From positions 62,001 through 126,000 of the forward strand of contig MU839174.1 in NCBI GenBank assembly GCA_030685235.1: a stretch of DNA of 64,000 nt. Direction: 5' to 3'. The notes beneath the pieces are model-generated. The model was not told the origin of the DNA. It made no database searches and worked only from the letters and a program-made list of their open reading frames with translations. This document shows positions 44,601-56,308 of the stretch, one piece after another (position 1 is the first letter of the stretch; each line of letters opens with the position of its first letter). The position numbers and the translations under genes were made by a program. The stretch comes from Copromyces sp. CBS 386.78. Its lineage: Eukaryota > Ascomycota > Sordariomycetes > Sordariales > Sordariaceae.

Positions 44601-47600
44601 ATTAATAGTCTAATTTGCGTATTTATAATAAGAAGCGCTACAATAACTAATACAAGCAATATTCCTACGAAACTAATAACGTTAACTATATTTCTATTAA
44701 AGGAATCTACTAATAAAGCTATTACGGTCGTCCTTAGGACCTAAAGCGATTAGCCCAACTAGTACGAAGCCCTTAAACGACTAGCTAGAAGTAATTAAGA
44801 CTTTGGCAATTAATTATTTAAGGAAGGGCTTATAATTTAAAGGGTCCTACCTCCTAAGCTAGAAGATTTCTTCTTTATAAAGCCTGTAAAAGATTATATA
44901 TTAGCGGTTAAAAAAGAATTTATTAAATTCAATAGAAGAATCCGAATTAAGAAGGTTATAGCGATAATTATTATAATAACTATAATAAATACTACTATAA
45001 CCTAAATTCAAATTTAGACCTAAATTAACGAAGACGGTACTAAAACCGCCGCTGCCGCTACCGCTTAATTCCAGCAAGAAATTAAAGAAGATTTTAACGA
45101 CGAAGAAAATTTTAAAGAGGAGGATAAATACTGTACCGAATAAAATATTAAGGAAAATATAGTAATTAACCCCGCTATAGATTTTACTATAGGAAGAAAG
45201 GCCGCTTATAATTAAATTAATAATACGTATAATACCCGCTATAAGTATTAAAAGGACTTCAACGACGTTAATACGAAAATCCGTAGTTAAATAAATATTT
45301 ACGTTACTAGCTAATTCGCTGATACCGTTTTCGAATAGGATAAATCTACCCGTAAATAATTAAAATAAATTAAATACTAAATTAATTATTACTTTATTAA
45401 TTAGATCGCTACCGTTCGGCGAAAATATTAAGCCTTTATTAAGGAGACTGCTAAAAAATAATTTAAAGATTTCGAAAAGTAGGTTTTAAATTAGGAAGTC
45501 TTTATCGCTAATAGTAAGAGACTAAATATTAGCGAAGCTACTTCTCCTACTTTATAATTTACCGATTTTATTGATATAACCCGTAAATATAAACCTATTT
45601 AGGTAAATAATACTTAGAAGTTTAATCGCGATTTAAAAAATTCGTCCTTAAACTATAAGGATGTATCCGCTAACTTTAGAAGGGTCAGTATACTAGAACG
45701 TACTATACTACTAGCTAATAAAAAAATTATAATTTGTAGTACCTAAGGTATTAATTAATTTAGTTCGAAAGAATTTATATTTAAAAAGGAGGATATTCCT
45801 AATTTTAATTATAAAAAGAAGCGGAAAGTATATATAAAGAAGAAACGTAGTACGGATAAAAATACGAATAATTCTTTATAGCCGAAAAAGAAAAGGGAAT
45901 CTACGCTATTATATAAAATATATGAATAAAACCCTTATTTAATAATATATTACTAGTATTTAATATTTAAAATAAGAGATAATCTTACTTAGAAGCCTAA
46001 TAATTCTATTTAGAAATTTATTAATAAAAATTTCGAAAAGTTTCCTAAAATTAGTAAGGAAGTAGAGAAGGTTAGGAATTAAATATGGGACTACTTTATT
46101 ACCTCTATATAAACTGCTATTTTAAAAATTTAAAGGCGATGAAAAATCGGTACTTATAATTTAACGTTTTTTATTAAATAAAGTACTTTTAACGCAAATA
46201 ACGGAAGGGATATTTACCTTTTTAAGAATTTAATAATCTTCAATTTTAGGGCTTCCCTTTATATTTTTAACGAAATTAATCGTTTTTCTATATTTCGAAT
46301 AGCGTCCTTAGAAGATTATATTTAAATTAGAGATTTTTAAATATTTATTAAAGGTTTTAGGATTATTAATATAAAAATATAGGGAGAGAAAGGAATTCTA
46401 TAGCTATAATTAAAAGAAGTCGCTTTTTATTTTAATTTTATTATAAATTTTATATTTTTACGCTTACTTCGAAAGTAGGGTTTTTACTAGGATTATAAAC
46501 TATTTAATAATTACCTTCGTCGGTTAGATAAATCGATTTTCTATTTCTTTTAAAAAATCTATTATTAAATAGTTTTTAAATACTTTCCCCTCTCCTTTAA
46601 CCGTATTATTTTCTTCGTTCGACGAAACTATTTTAATTCCTATATTAATTATTGCGTATATAAAATACTTGCCTAATTCTAATACGAATAGTTCGGTTAT
46701 TATAGTCCGTAAATTTTCGAATACTTTTATAATATTAAAGGCGTTAAATTTAAAAGATTAGCAATTTATTAGTATAATATATATAGTATATTTAAAATTA
46801 AATAATAAATTATATGAAAATTACGCGACCGAAGCTTTAAACCGGGAGAACGTTTCGCCGTCGATTTTTTCGAATATAAATAAAGGAGAAAAGGTTTTAA
46901 ATACGTAATATTCATTATTTATTAATGGATTAAATTCGTTTAAAATATCTATATAGTAATACGTACAATAGAAATTATTATTAAAGGACTACTTTTAATT
47001 ATTAATACGATTAATTACCGGTATAGTATTAAAGTTAAATATATTAAATATAATAATAAATTTAATAGTTAATATATTAAAAATAAATTAATTATTCGCT
47101 TTATTATTTTCGAACCCTTAATATTTAATATTTAAGTTTAAAACGGCGGTACTAAACGCTTAAGGGGTATAATTAAAAAAAAGGCGCGTACTATAGTAAA
47201 TAATTCCTATTTCCCTTATAACTTCTAATTTTAAATCGTCTTAGTAATAGTCTACTTTATTAACTAATCGCCTAAATATCTTTATAATTAGAAATTTTCT
47301 TATGAATAATTTTATACCTTTGTAACCTACTATAAAGGGGTATAAATTAATCCCTGGAAATCTAATTTTAACTATCTACGTATTTACGGGTATAAAATCT
47401 ATATAATAATAAAAATCGCTTAAAAAAAGGAGTAGCGACGAAAGAAATTCTAATTAAAAGTATAAATTAGTTACTTCGTCGGCTATATTACTTCATTTAT
47501 TTATTAAATTTAGAACCTGTAAATAAATTATATTGTCTATACTTATAATATATTATTTAACGAGAGTTTAATCTATTTAAAGAACCTTAACGAAATTAAG

Positions 47601-49768
47601 GAAGGGCTAAGGCTAATTAGCGATGAAATTTTTAACCTATTTAATAAAGTCGACTATACGCCTCAATTATCTATATAATACTTCGAACCCCTTAACGTAA
47701 TTTAAAATATAGAAGATAATAGTTTTACTTAATTATTACTATTACTCTTCAATAACGAACTATAAATAGATAGTAATAATATTATTAATCCTAAATTAAT
47801 TAAATTTAATATTTAAAGTAAAATATCCTTCGATTTTATATTTAAATATCTTACTCCTCTAAATATACCGCTAGCCGTTTTCTTTACTAATTTTATTATC
47901 GACCTATTAGAACCTATCTCCTTCCTAACCTTCGAACTATAGAAAATTACCTTTAACGCTAGGAAATTTATTTAATTAATAGGTTAAAAATAGGGTAAAG
48001 TTATTATAAAGGTAGAAATTAATTGTCTAATTACTAAAGGTAGCCGATTAAATTTTATTAAACGTTAAAATCTACCCTCTATCTTAAAGATTTACTACGA
48101 TTTAGAATATTACGAATTAGAAGACTTTTTTAAATAAGTAGAAGAAATATACTTTAATAGTTATAAGGAAATAAAATTATAGGTAGAAGTTAATAAGGAT
48201 ATCCTTCGTATTAAGGGTGCTTAAATCTTTAATTATATATAAATATATATATATAAATTCGATAAATACGGCCGTCTTTAGAAGGTAAAGGCTCGCTTTA
48301 TAATTAAAAATAATTAATAGTATTATTATAAGAAAGAAATGTACGCCTCTACATTAATTAATTGTTCTTTCTAATTTATTATTACTTACGCCGCTAAATT
48401 CAACTTCGAACTTATTTAATATAATATAGTAAATACCTTCGTTAACGCCTATTTTAATAAGGAGATTTATATACATATACCCCCTAAATATCGAAAGTAT
48501 TATATAGTGCTCAAACTATTTAAGGCCCTCTATAATTTACAATATACTCTTCTATTCTAATAACGAGAATTCAACGGCACTTTCAAAAATATAGGTTTCT
48601 AACTATTATTCGAAGACCCGTATATCCTTAAACGTAGTAGGATTCTTATTTTCTACTATATTAACGATATTATATTTACTTTCGACTAGAAATTATACAA
48701 TAAAATTAATTAAATAATAAAGAATTTAGAAGAGAAATATAAACTTATAGGGGGTAATAACCTCTAATAGTTTTTAAGCATCGAAATTATTCGAAATTAA
48801 GAGGTAGAATTAATTTGGTTATTTTAATAGGAATATATTTATAAAATTATTAAACTTATTAAAAATCCTTATACCTTCGCCTTTATTCCGATAAATAATA
48901 AAGAATTTTTACCCTATAATAGCGTAACTACCTTTAATAAAATACGGGATTATTAAATCGTCGTCGGATCAATAATATATATTATAGTAATTACTAGAAT
49001 AAATATCGCCTTTATAACCAGCCGTTTAATTCGCCACAATTACAATCCTAATCTTTAATATCGCAAGGCTACTAATAAAATATTATACTACTTTCAACTC
49101 TACCTAAATCTCTCTCTTTACTTTAAATCGTCATTAAAGCTTAAAATAGCTTTAAATACTTTATACGCTAATAATATACTAAATCGGAAAAACTTATATA
49201 ATTTTATAATTAAACTATTCGGTAGTTTCGTCTACTAGGGTACTATTAAATAAAGAATAATATTAACCTCAACTACCGAAGTAGAACTACTATCGATTTC
49301 TAACGTTATAAAAGAAACCATCGCTATTATACGTCTATATAAGGAAATTAAAATTCCCTTCGATTAAGAAGTACCCGTAATCGGCTATAATAATACCCAA
49401 ACAATCCGTATTCTAACCGTTGAAATATTATAATTAATAATTAAATTAAAGTATATTAATATTTATCGTTATTAATTATAGTAAGAAATTATAGAAGGAA
49501 GGATTATAGTCGAATATTTAGAAATAAAGAAGATACTAGTAGACAGCTTAATAAAGGTATTAAAATAACTAAATTACAAGAAGTTCCGAAAATTAATAGG
49601 GATAGCAAATACGCCGGCTCGAAAAGAGATAAGGATTAGGAGGGAAATTCCCAATAATATTCTAGAGGATACTTATAGTTTAACTGGGGAGATTGACGTA
49701 CTAGAAGAGAGAAAATTGTAAATAGTTTTACTTTTGCCCTATTTTGAGAAGGTCTGCAAGTGAGGGGG

Positions 49769-49950
49769 TGTATTAAATTAAAGGGTAGATATCTAGGTTT
49801 CTAACTATACTCAATCTGGGTTAGCCGCCCAGCCCCCTAGATTACTGGTTTCTAGGTCCCTCTGGGATACTCCAGTACCCCCCAGACCTTCTGGGCGATT
49901 CAGTCATACACACTCTTCAATCAATCAATTCTGCACAGTTACATCTGACA
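49769..49950 (+). repeat. 3' LTR
   Basis: Matches the 5' LTR along its length. A central block of over 80 bp is identical, and beyond the first dozen bases all visible differences are transitions. It ends in the intact ACATCTGACA terminus and is preceded by the polypurine tract. Confidence 0.93.
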
Positions 49951-49955
49951 AAAAG
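49951..49955. repeat. Target-site duplication, right copy (AAAAG)
   Basis: Right copy of the 5-bp insertion duplication (left copy 44416-44420). Confidence 0.9.
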
Positions 49956-51034
49956 CGTCCTCCACGCAAAGCTGTTCCTGTAAGCCATTCAGTTCTACGT
50001 TAGTCCTGATCGCGATCTTTTGCGTACCTTCGGATTCCGCTTCGGATAGGAGTCACAAATTGCGATGTGCCTTCGAGGTCCGTTTGGATGCGATCATGTC
50101 CCCCCCTTGACAATGACAGCTGATCTTGCAGCTAAGGATCCCCATGGTGAACATGGCTGCCACGCGCAGTGATCCTTCCAGGAGAATGGCCCACTGCAGT
50201 CCAGATGCAGCTCCCCACCGTCGAAAAGGGAATTACCGGATAGGGCAGGGATTGACATGTCGAGGATTTTCAGGGCCGCCGTTCTCTCTGTAATTTAACG
50301 AGGTTTGACCCCAATGGTTCCGTGTCAGGTATCCCACCCCCACAGGACTCCGTACCTCTACAATCATTTGTCGTTGACTCGAGATCGGAGCTGTGAACGA
50401 TAGATCGGACGAACTGATGTTGCTAACACGCGGGTGTATCTTCAAGCAGTGGTTGCTGTTAAGTTCCCAAGACAGAGAAAGCCTCTAAGCCAAGGCAGCA
50501 CTAGCACCAGCCGGCAATGGTTGTCGTTTCGTTCGTCATTAGGGGTTCCGTGCCCTGTTCTTCGTGTGCAGTTTTCTCACTATGGTTTTCGCACTGCATC
50601 GTCAGCACTACCAGATGACGAAAGCTTAAACTGACGGGATGCAACGCACTGTTGATTGAAAAAGCAAAAACGTCGGTATGCTTTTGATCATAAACCATGC
50701 CCCAATATGCGAGTTTGCAATAATGTCTCGATGATCACCCCTGTGTACATACCTTCACTTCAGACTCTGATCTTGTCCATGTGTGGAAGGTCTGTGTGTC
50801 AACTTTTCGGCATGAACCGAAAGGCCTCCACGATTTTCGTATCAACCAAGTTGGGACGTGGGGGTCCTGACTTGCCCTGCGCTATCTCGGCGTCGTGTCG
50901 CTGAAGCTTTTTCTTCGGGCTCCATCACAGTCATGCGGTGCAAGCCATTGTACATCACAACGCTAACACAAATACTTGACTTTCTTGCGCGCTCCCAAAC
51001 CATCAAATTGCCCAAGGATTTGTGTGGAAGACTT
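49956..51034. other. Gene-free stretch between retrotransposon and MITE
   Basis: About 1.1 kb of normal base composition with no recognisable gene; several short frames only. Confidence 0.45.
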
Positions 51035-51392
51035 GGGGCGTGTTTGGTTCATCCAACAAAACAAAAATTTGTATGGGGAATTTATCCCTGCCAGCCAACA
51101 AACTGCAAACATGTGTCCGCTTCTGAATAGCTTCAAAATCAAGCTCGTGATAGTAGCCACGGTTCCACAGCATAAAAGACGAGGCCTTCTGTCAGGGATC
51201 TCGATGATGATTTGTATGTATGGCCTCGCTTACATTACGTGCAGGCGCCACCCAGGCGGCACCATGCAATCAAGACTAAAACGAAAGAAAAATGGTACAA
51301 AATCCCTGTCAGTTGCTGCAGATGGCGCTTTGTACCCTCCTCTACCCCTCTTAAAAACAGATGGAAAAGTTGTTGGTTGAACCAAACGCGCC
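51035..51392. mobile_element. MITE-like element with 25-bp terminal inverted repeats
   Basis: Left end GGGGCGTGTTTGGTTCATCC (51035 on) continues CAACAA. Its reverse complement is matched at the right end by TTGTTGGTTGAACCAAACGC followed by GCC (to 51392), about 22 of 25 positions. The 358-bp unit is non-coding and flanked by CTT on both sides (51032-51034 and 51393-51395), a possible 3-bp target duplication. TIRs of the GGGxxTGTTTGGTTC type recur in Tourist/PIF-Harbinger-like MITEs. The internal sequence is not palindromic beyond the TIRs. Confidence 0.72.
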
Positions 51393-51914
51393 CTTGGCCG
51401 GCCAGAAGATATTTGCGTTGTCATGAAGGTGCTGCTCCTCAGCTGGGTGGATAGCAGGAAATATGCGCATGGCGTGATGTGACCGACTCGGAGGCAGTCA
51501 CAGTTGAGCTAGCCATAAAGAGTGTGCATCCGGAGAATCCTCCTGCGACAGTGAAGAAAAAGCTGCCCGATAGCTTGGGTTCGGTCAAATCAAAATGTCT
51601 TGACTGGTTTGGGCCTCGAGTGAAGCGATTGCGGGGCCCTTAATGGTAGCTCGATGCTGAGCAAGCTGGGATGGCCTGGCTTGTATAAACCCTTTTGGCT
51701 GGGCATAAGACCGCCATGGAACCCGCATTTTCGAGCACGTTCCCACTGATTTGAACTTGGGATGTTGCTGTTCGAGAATTGATCGATTCTTGGTGCCAAG
51801 TGTGAAGGACAACGACAACAAGGACGGCGGCCGTTCTTCCACGATACCCGACACGATCCGGCGTGTCCGCCAGCGAACGGTGTCCGGCATCCGAAGCCGT
51901 GAGCCAAGAACGCC
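51393..51914. other. Upstream region of the three-exon rhodopsin-domain gene
   Basis: About 520 bp that should contain the promoter. No coding signal on either strand; minus-strand frames here are shadows. Confidence 0.4.
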
Positions 51915-53253
51915 ATGTCCAACACTACGAGCACCGACCCGAGGATAACGAGGGCGTTACAGGCTGGGCGAGTTCCGGAAAATATCACCACTGCCTGGCT
52001 GGAGGAATCCCGAGATGATTCTGCGATTGGCGCCATCATTTTTGTCACCGTCTTGGCGGCCGTCGTTGTACTAAGTCGAATTGCCTCAAGAGTCCTTGTG
52101 CTGAGGCGCACAGGACTTGATGATTGGTTGGCGCTCCTGGGTCTGGTGAGTGCTTCTACCAACCCACACGATTTGACAGTGAGACTCTGACCGTTCAACA
52201 TCATACAGGCCCTGCTTATAGCGTTTGTAGTGCTGGGTATCAAACTGATCAACATCGGATCGGGGCGGCACTATGAGTACATCATGTACGTGCTGACGCC
52301 GGAGGAGGTGGACCTTAGTGAGATCTGGGACTTTGCGGCACACATTGTCTACACGATTGCGTTGGTGATCTGCCGTATGTCGGGTTTGGCCTTTTACCAC
52401 CGTATCTGCGGCATCCACCGCGGATTCCGACTGGCGATCCGGATCCTGATGGGCGTCTTGGTGGCGGGATTCCTGCCGCAGCTGTTCCTCATCATCTTCC
52501 ACTGTCTCCCAGTGACAGGACTCTGGCCATACGACTGGCAGAAGGATTTCGAGAATTACAAGTGCTTGCAATGGGGTGTCGTGTACAGTGTCAACTCGGG
52601 CATGTCGCTGTTTTGCGACCTGTTACTCTTTGGCATCCCGCTGGCCATGATTTGGATGCTTGATCTACCGCGCAAGCGGAGACTGCAGTTGGCCTGTATC
52701 CTGCTCCCGGGTATCTTGTAAGTCTACCACCAGCTCGTCAAAATTTTGAGGTTTGTTGGCTGACACGACGTGACCTGACAGGGTTATTGGCATCTCGATT
52801 GCTCGTCTGGTGCTCGTTATCGAAGGTCAGTGGGAAATGGACATGTCGTGGACGTACAACCCCATGTTGGCGGTCGAGGTGTCGGAAATCGGAGCGACCT
52901 TGATTGCGCTGTCGATCCCTGGCATCAAGCCCATGTTCGACAAGTTCATCGGGAGAACGGGCCAAGATTCCAATACCGGAGGACAGTCTGGGTACTCGAC
53001 CAAGGGCGTGAGCCGCGGGACCAGGGGCACATCCATAACGCTGCGCGACCTCAGCCTGCGGCCCCAGCACCACAACAAGCTGAGCTCCAACAGCGACTGC
53101 ACGTATGACGCCACCAAGAGCCGTAACCGGGACGACGACGGGACAGGCAGCACCGAAGGCATCATGGTGCGGGTGGACTTTGACTTGACCACCTGCATGG
53201 ATAACGGCGAGACGAAGTCGCAGTACCGGGGGTCCAAGGCTCTCGAAGCATGA
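51915..53253 (+). CDS. Rhodopsin-domain 7-TM membrane protein (SAT4-type), three-exon subclass
   Basis: 403-aa membrane protein from exons 51915-52145, 52209-52717 and 52782-53253 (introns 63 and 64 nt, phases 0 and 2). The N-terminus is extracellular-like and Asn-glycosylatable (MSNTTSTDP, ENITTAW). The fungal rhodopsin domain follows: VVLSRIASRVLVLRRTGLDDWLALLGL, then ICRMSGLAFYHRICG, FHCLPVTGLWPYDWQ...CLQWGVVYSVNSGMSLFCDLLLFGIPLAMIW and the RKRRLQLACILLPGILVIGISIARL helix pair. The cytoplasmic tail is Ser/Thr/Gly-rich. Exon pattern and motifs differ from the three clustered copies, so it belongs to another branch. Role unknown. Confidence 0.87.
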
Positions 53254-54489
53254 TGTGCCATGGGGGAAATAGATGCGGATTTGTTGACGTAAGCCTTGTT
53301 GGGCGTGTTCTTGATTAGCTCTGGTTAGCTTTCTTGCGTGTGTTGATTATTTATCGTACGTCTTGGTTTTCCCGAGGCATGTCGAACACGAGATGGGAAA
53401 TGAGTACTGAATAATGGATGTGGACGAAAAGATGGATGTTTACCTTATCAGTTGGATCAAAATATACCTTGTACGTGTAATTGCCACGGCGGGCATCGTC
53501 GCGAACCATGGAGGCTGGGAAGCTGGGATGGATGTCATGAAGGTTGGTTGGCGGAGTCCATGATGTTTGCGTAGAGGTCGGAATTGATTGAGAGCACGGG
53601 CCATTTGATCAAATGCTTGCCAGCAGTGGTACGTTTTCATTTTGCGGCAGTGCCCTGCCCCTGGTTCTAGGCTTCTTGCTATAACTCCCTGGTCCAAGCT
53701 CCAAGCTTCCTCAACGCCGCACCGGCACCGAGGAACTGAAGGAGTGGGTGGCCACTAGGCACGATTGGAAATCACGCTTTTGCTCAAGTGAGTTTGGAAG
53801 AAGACGTGGCCAGTGGGGAGTGAAATTTCCGACTCTTCGCTTCTTGTTTGGGGTGAGGTTTTTCTTCGTCTTGGTGCGAATGGTTGCGCCAGGGGAAAAC
53901 TCGATGCCAGTGGCCAGCGCCTGTTAGTGCCCCCCTCACCAACCCGGCTCTCCACGCCGCCGAGAAGTCTGGACAGGGACAGCCCACCTAACGCAACCCA
54001 CTACACTACAACCACAGTGCACAACTCCACTGCAATTACAGGGGACGGAAGAAACAGCGCCCTGGGGTACCTTAGGGGGCCCGGGGTCTAGGGGTCTCTA
54101 GGACCCTTGGAAGATCCCACCCGACCAATCCTTCCCCCCACCCGCAGCACGCGACGCCCTGTGGTTGTTCGAATCGGGCAGTGATCAGTGGGATTCCATT
54201 CGTAGGCGACATCTCGGCTGGAAATCCCGTCGGATATGGCATGGCATCCCGTCATCACTTTTCGAGGTAGACTAAGGTACACTACCTACCTACCTTACCT
54301 TACTCCCACCAGGTCCCAGGTCTTTCGCACTCGCATCGCTGAGCTTCCATCTCTCCATCATGGCTTCGATAACGTAGCTAGCTTTTATATATTCACAACA
54401 CTCTTCCCGTCTTTTTGTCTCTGTTTTCTCTTCTCTCCAGTCGTTTGTTTGCACCATCCACCATCGACCGACACATCACCAAACAAACG
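53254..54489 (+). promoter_or_regulatory. Amidase upstream region with TATA-like element and CT-rich leader
   Basis: 1.2 kb gene-free. A TTTTATATATT element lies at about 54383-54393, roughly 100 bp before the ATG, followed by a CT-rich tract (54400-54440) typical of ascomycete transcription-start regions. Further upstream is the 3' flank of the membrane-protein gene. Confidence 0.45.
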
Positions 54490-56308
54490 ATGGCTGTCCT
54501 CAAGAGCTGGCTAGCCGCCGCTACGGCCATTGGCATGTGCCTGGGTGCTGCCCTCCCCACCCCTTCCACCGAGGATATCAAGATCATCAAGGAGAAGAGC
54601 GTGAACAGCAACATCCTTTTCCCCGTCCTCCCCTGCGGCAACTTCCACCTCGAGGAGGCCACTATCGACGATATGCAGGCTGCCATGAACAATGGCACTC
54701 TCACCTCGGTCCAGCTTGTCGGTTGCTATGTCCTCCGTACCTTCCAGACTGATTTCTACATCAAGTAAGCAACGGCTGCCCTTGTTAAATTATGGTTATC
54801 TCTACAAAAAGTCTGACCGACGGCATAGCTCCCTCCTCCAGTTCAACCCTGATGCCTTATCCATCGCTGCTAACATGGACGCTGAGCGTGCCGCCGGCAA
54901 GGTCCGCGGTCCTCTTCATGGTATCCCCTTCACTGTCAAGGACAACATTGCCACCAAGGACCAGATGGAGACCACTGCTGGCTCGCTGGCTCTTGTCGGC
55001 AGCGTTGTCCCCCGTGATGCCCACGTTGTCGCCAAGCTCCGTGAGGCCGGTGCCGTTCTGTTCGGCAAGGCTACCCTCTCCGAGTGGGCCGATATGCGCA
55101 GCAACTACTACTCCGAGGGTTACTCTGCCCGCGGTGGCCAGTGCCGCTCTGCTTACAACCTGACCGTCAACCCTGGTGGTTCCTCCTCCGGTAGCGCCGT
55201 TGGTGTCGCTGCCAACGCCATCGCCTTCTCCCTCGGTACCGAGACCGATGGCTCCGTCATCAACCCTGCTATGCGCAACAACATTGTCGGCTTCAAGCCC
55301 ACCGTTGGTCTCACTTCCCGTGCCGGTGTCATTCCCGAGAGCGAGCACCAAGATACCATCGGTACTTTTGGCCGTACTGTCGCTGATGCTGTCTATGCTC
55401 TTGATGCCATCTACGGTGTTGATGAGCGCGACGAGTACACCCTCGCCCAGGACGGCAAGACCCCCAAGGGCGGCTATGCGTCGTACCTCACCACCAAGGA
55501 TGCCCTCAAGGACGCCGTCTTCGGTATTCCCTGGAACAGCTTTTGGCGTTACGCCGACCCCGAGCAGGTCCGCCAGTTGACCGCCCTCATCAAGCTCATT
55601 GAGAATGCTGGTGCCACTGTCATCAACGGCACTGAGATTACCGACTATGAGAGAATCGTCAGCCCTTACGGCTGGGACTGGGATTATGGCACCAACCGCG
55701 GCTACCCCAACGAGTCCGAGTACACCGTCGTCAAGGTTGACTTCTACAACAACATCAAGACTTACCTCTCCGAGCTCGAGAACACCGAAATCCGCTCGCT
55801 CGAGGATATCGTCCAGTTCAACTACGATAACGACGAGACTGAGGGTGGCCACCCCTGGCCCCAGGGTAACCCCGCCTTCTACTCTGGTCAGGATGGCTTC
55901 CTCGCTTCCCTCGCAACCAAGGGTATCAAGGACGAGACCTACTACCAGGCCCTCAACTTCACCCAGTCCTCCACCCGCAACGGCATCGATGACGCTCTTA
56001 CCCACAATGGCAAGAAGATCTCTGGTCTCCTTGTTCCCCCTGATGTCGCTCAGGCTCCCCAGATCGCTGCTCAGGCCGGTTACCCCATGATCACCCTTCC
56101 CGCCGGTACCCACTCCGCCAGCGGTATGGGCATTGGTCTCGGCATCATGCAGACTGCCTACGGTGAGGCCGAGCTCGTCAAGTGGGGTTCTGCTATTGAG
56201 GACCTCCAGAAGTCCACCAACACCCCTTATAAGCGCACCCTTCCCCAGTGGAGGGATTTCCAAACGAAAAACATCCCCGTCTACAACGTCTACGAGGGTT
56301 CCGATTAA
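54490..56308 (+). CDS. Secreted amidase-signature (AS family) hydrolase
   Basis: 584-aa enzyme from exons 54490-54764 and 54829-56308 (64-nt intron, GTAAGC donor, Asn codon split). Signal peptide MAVLKSWLAAATAIGMCLGAALP. The amidase-signature Ser-cisSer-Lys triad is clear: Lys129 in FTVKDN, cis-Ser at about 211 in PGGSSSGSA, nucleophile Ser234 in GTETDGSVINPA. Several N-glycosylation sequons occur (NGT, NLT, NES). Family members hydrolyse amides such as acetamide, fatty-acid amides or peptides; substrate is not predictable. Codons are strongly C-ending, unlike most neighbours, suggesting high expression; this bias also opens a spurious 468-codon antisense frame. Probably extracellular or vacuolar. 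Confidence 0.92.

Larger units (their letters stand above)
44421..49950 (+). mobile_element. Copia-type LTR retrotransposon, RIP-degenerate
   Basis: Complete 5,530-bp element with two LTRs of about 180 bp, TGTCAGAT...ATCTGACA ends and an AAAAG target duplication. The interior has no open frame; it is extremely AT-rich and the remaining C is mainly in CpG, as RIP (C-to-T at CpA) leaves. Ignoring stops, plus-strand pol homology is still visible in copia order. The RT pre-motif ALYNLQYTLLFW lies near 48530, and the active-site remnant FYYINDIIF (from YVDD) near 48651-48686. Next come ITRINIAFITSRLIRHNYNPN near 48990-49060, the RNase H motif STTEVELL near 49270 and DNTQ-like near 49385. A purine tract precedes the 3' LTR (49759-49768). 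The copy is dead. Confidence 0.93.

Noticed and set aside
44421..49950. CRISPR-like or tandem-repeat structure in the AT-rich block
   Set aside because: Low complexity is explained by RIP-style mutation of a single copia element; no regularly spaced repeats seen.
54857..56263. 468-codon open frame antisense to the amidase
   Set aside because: Arises from the amidase's C-ending codon bias; Gly/Val/Leu-rich with no domain, fully inside a confident gene.
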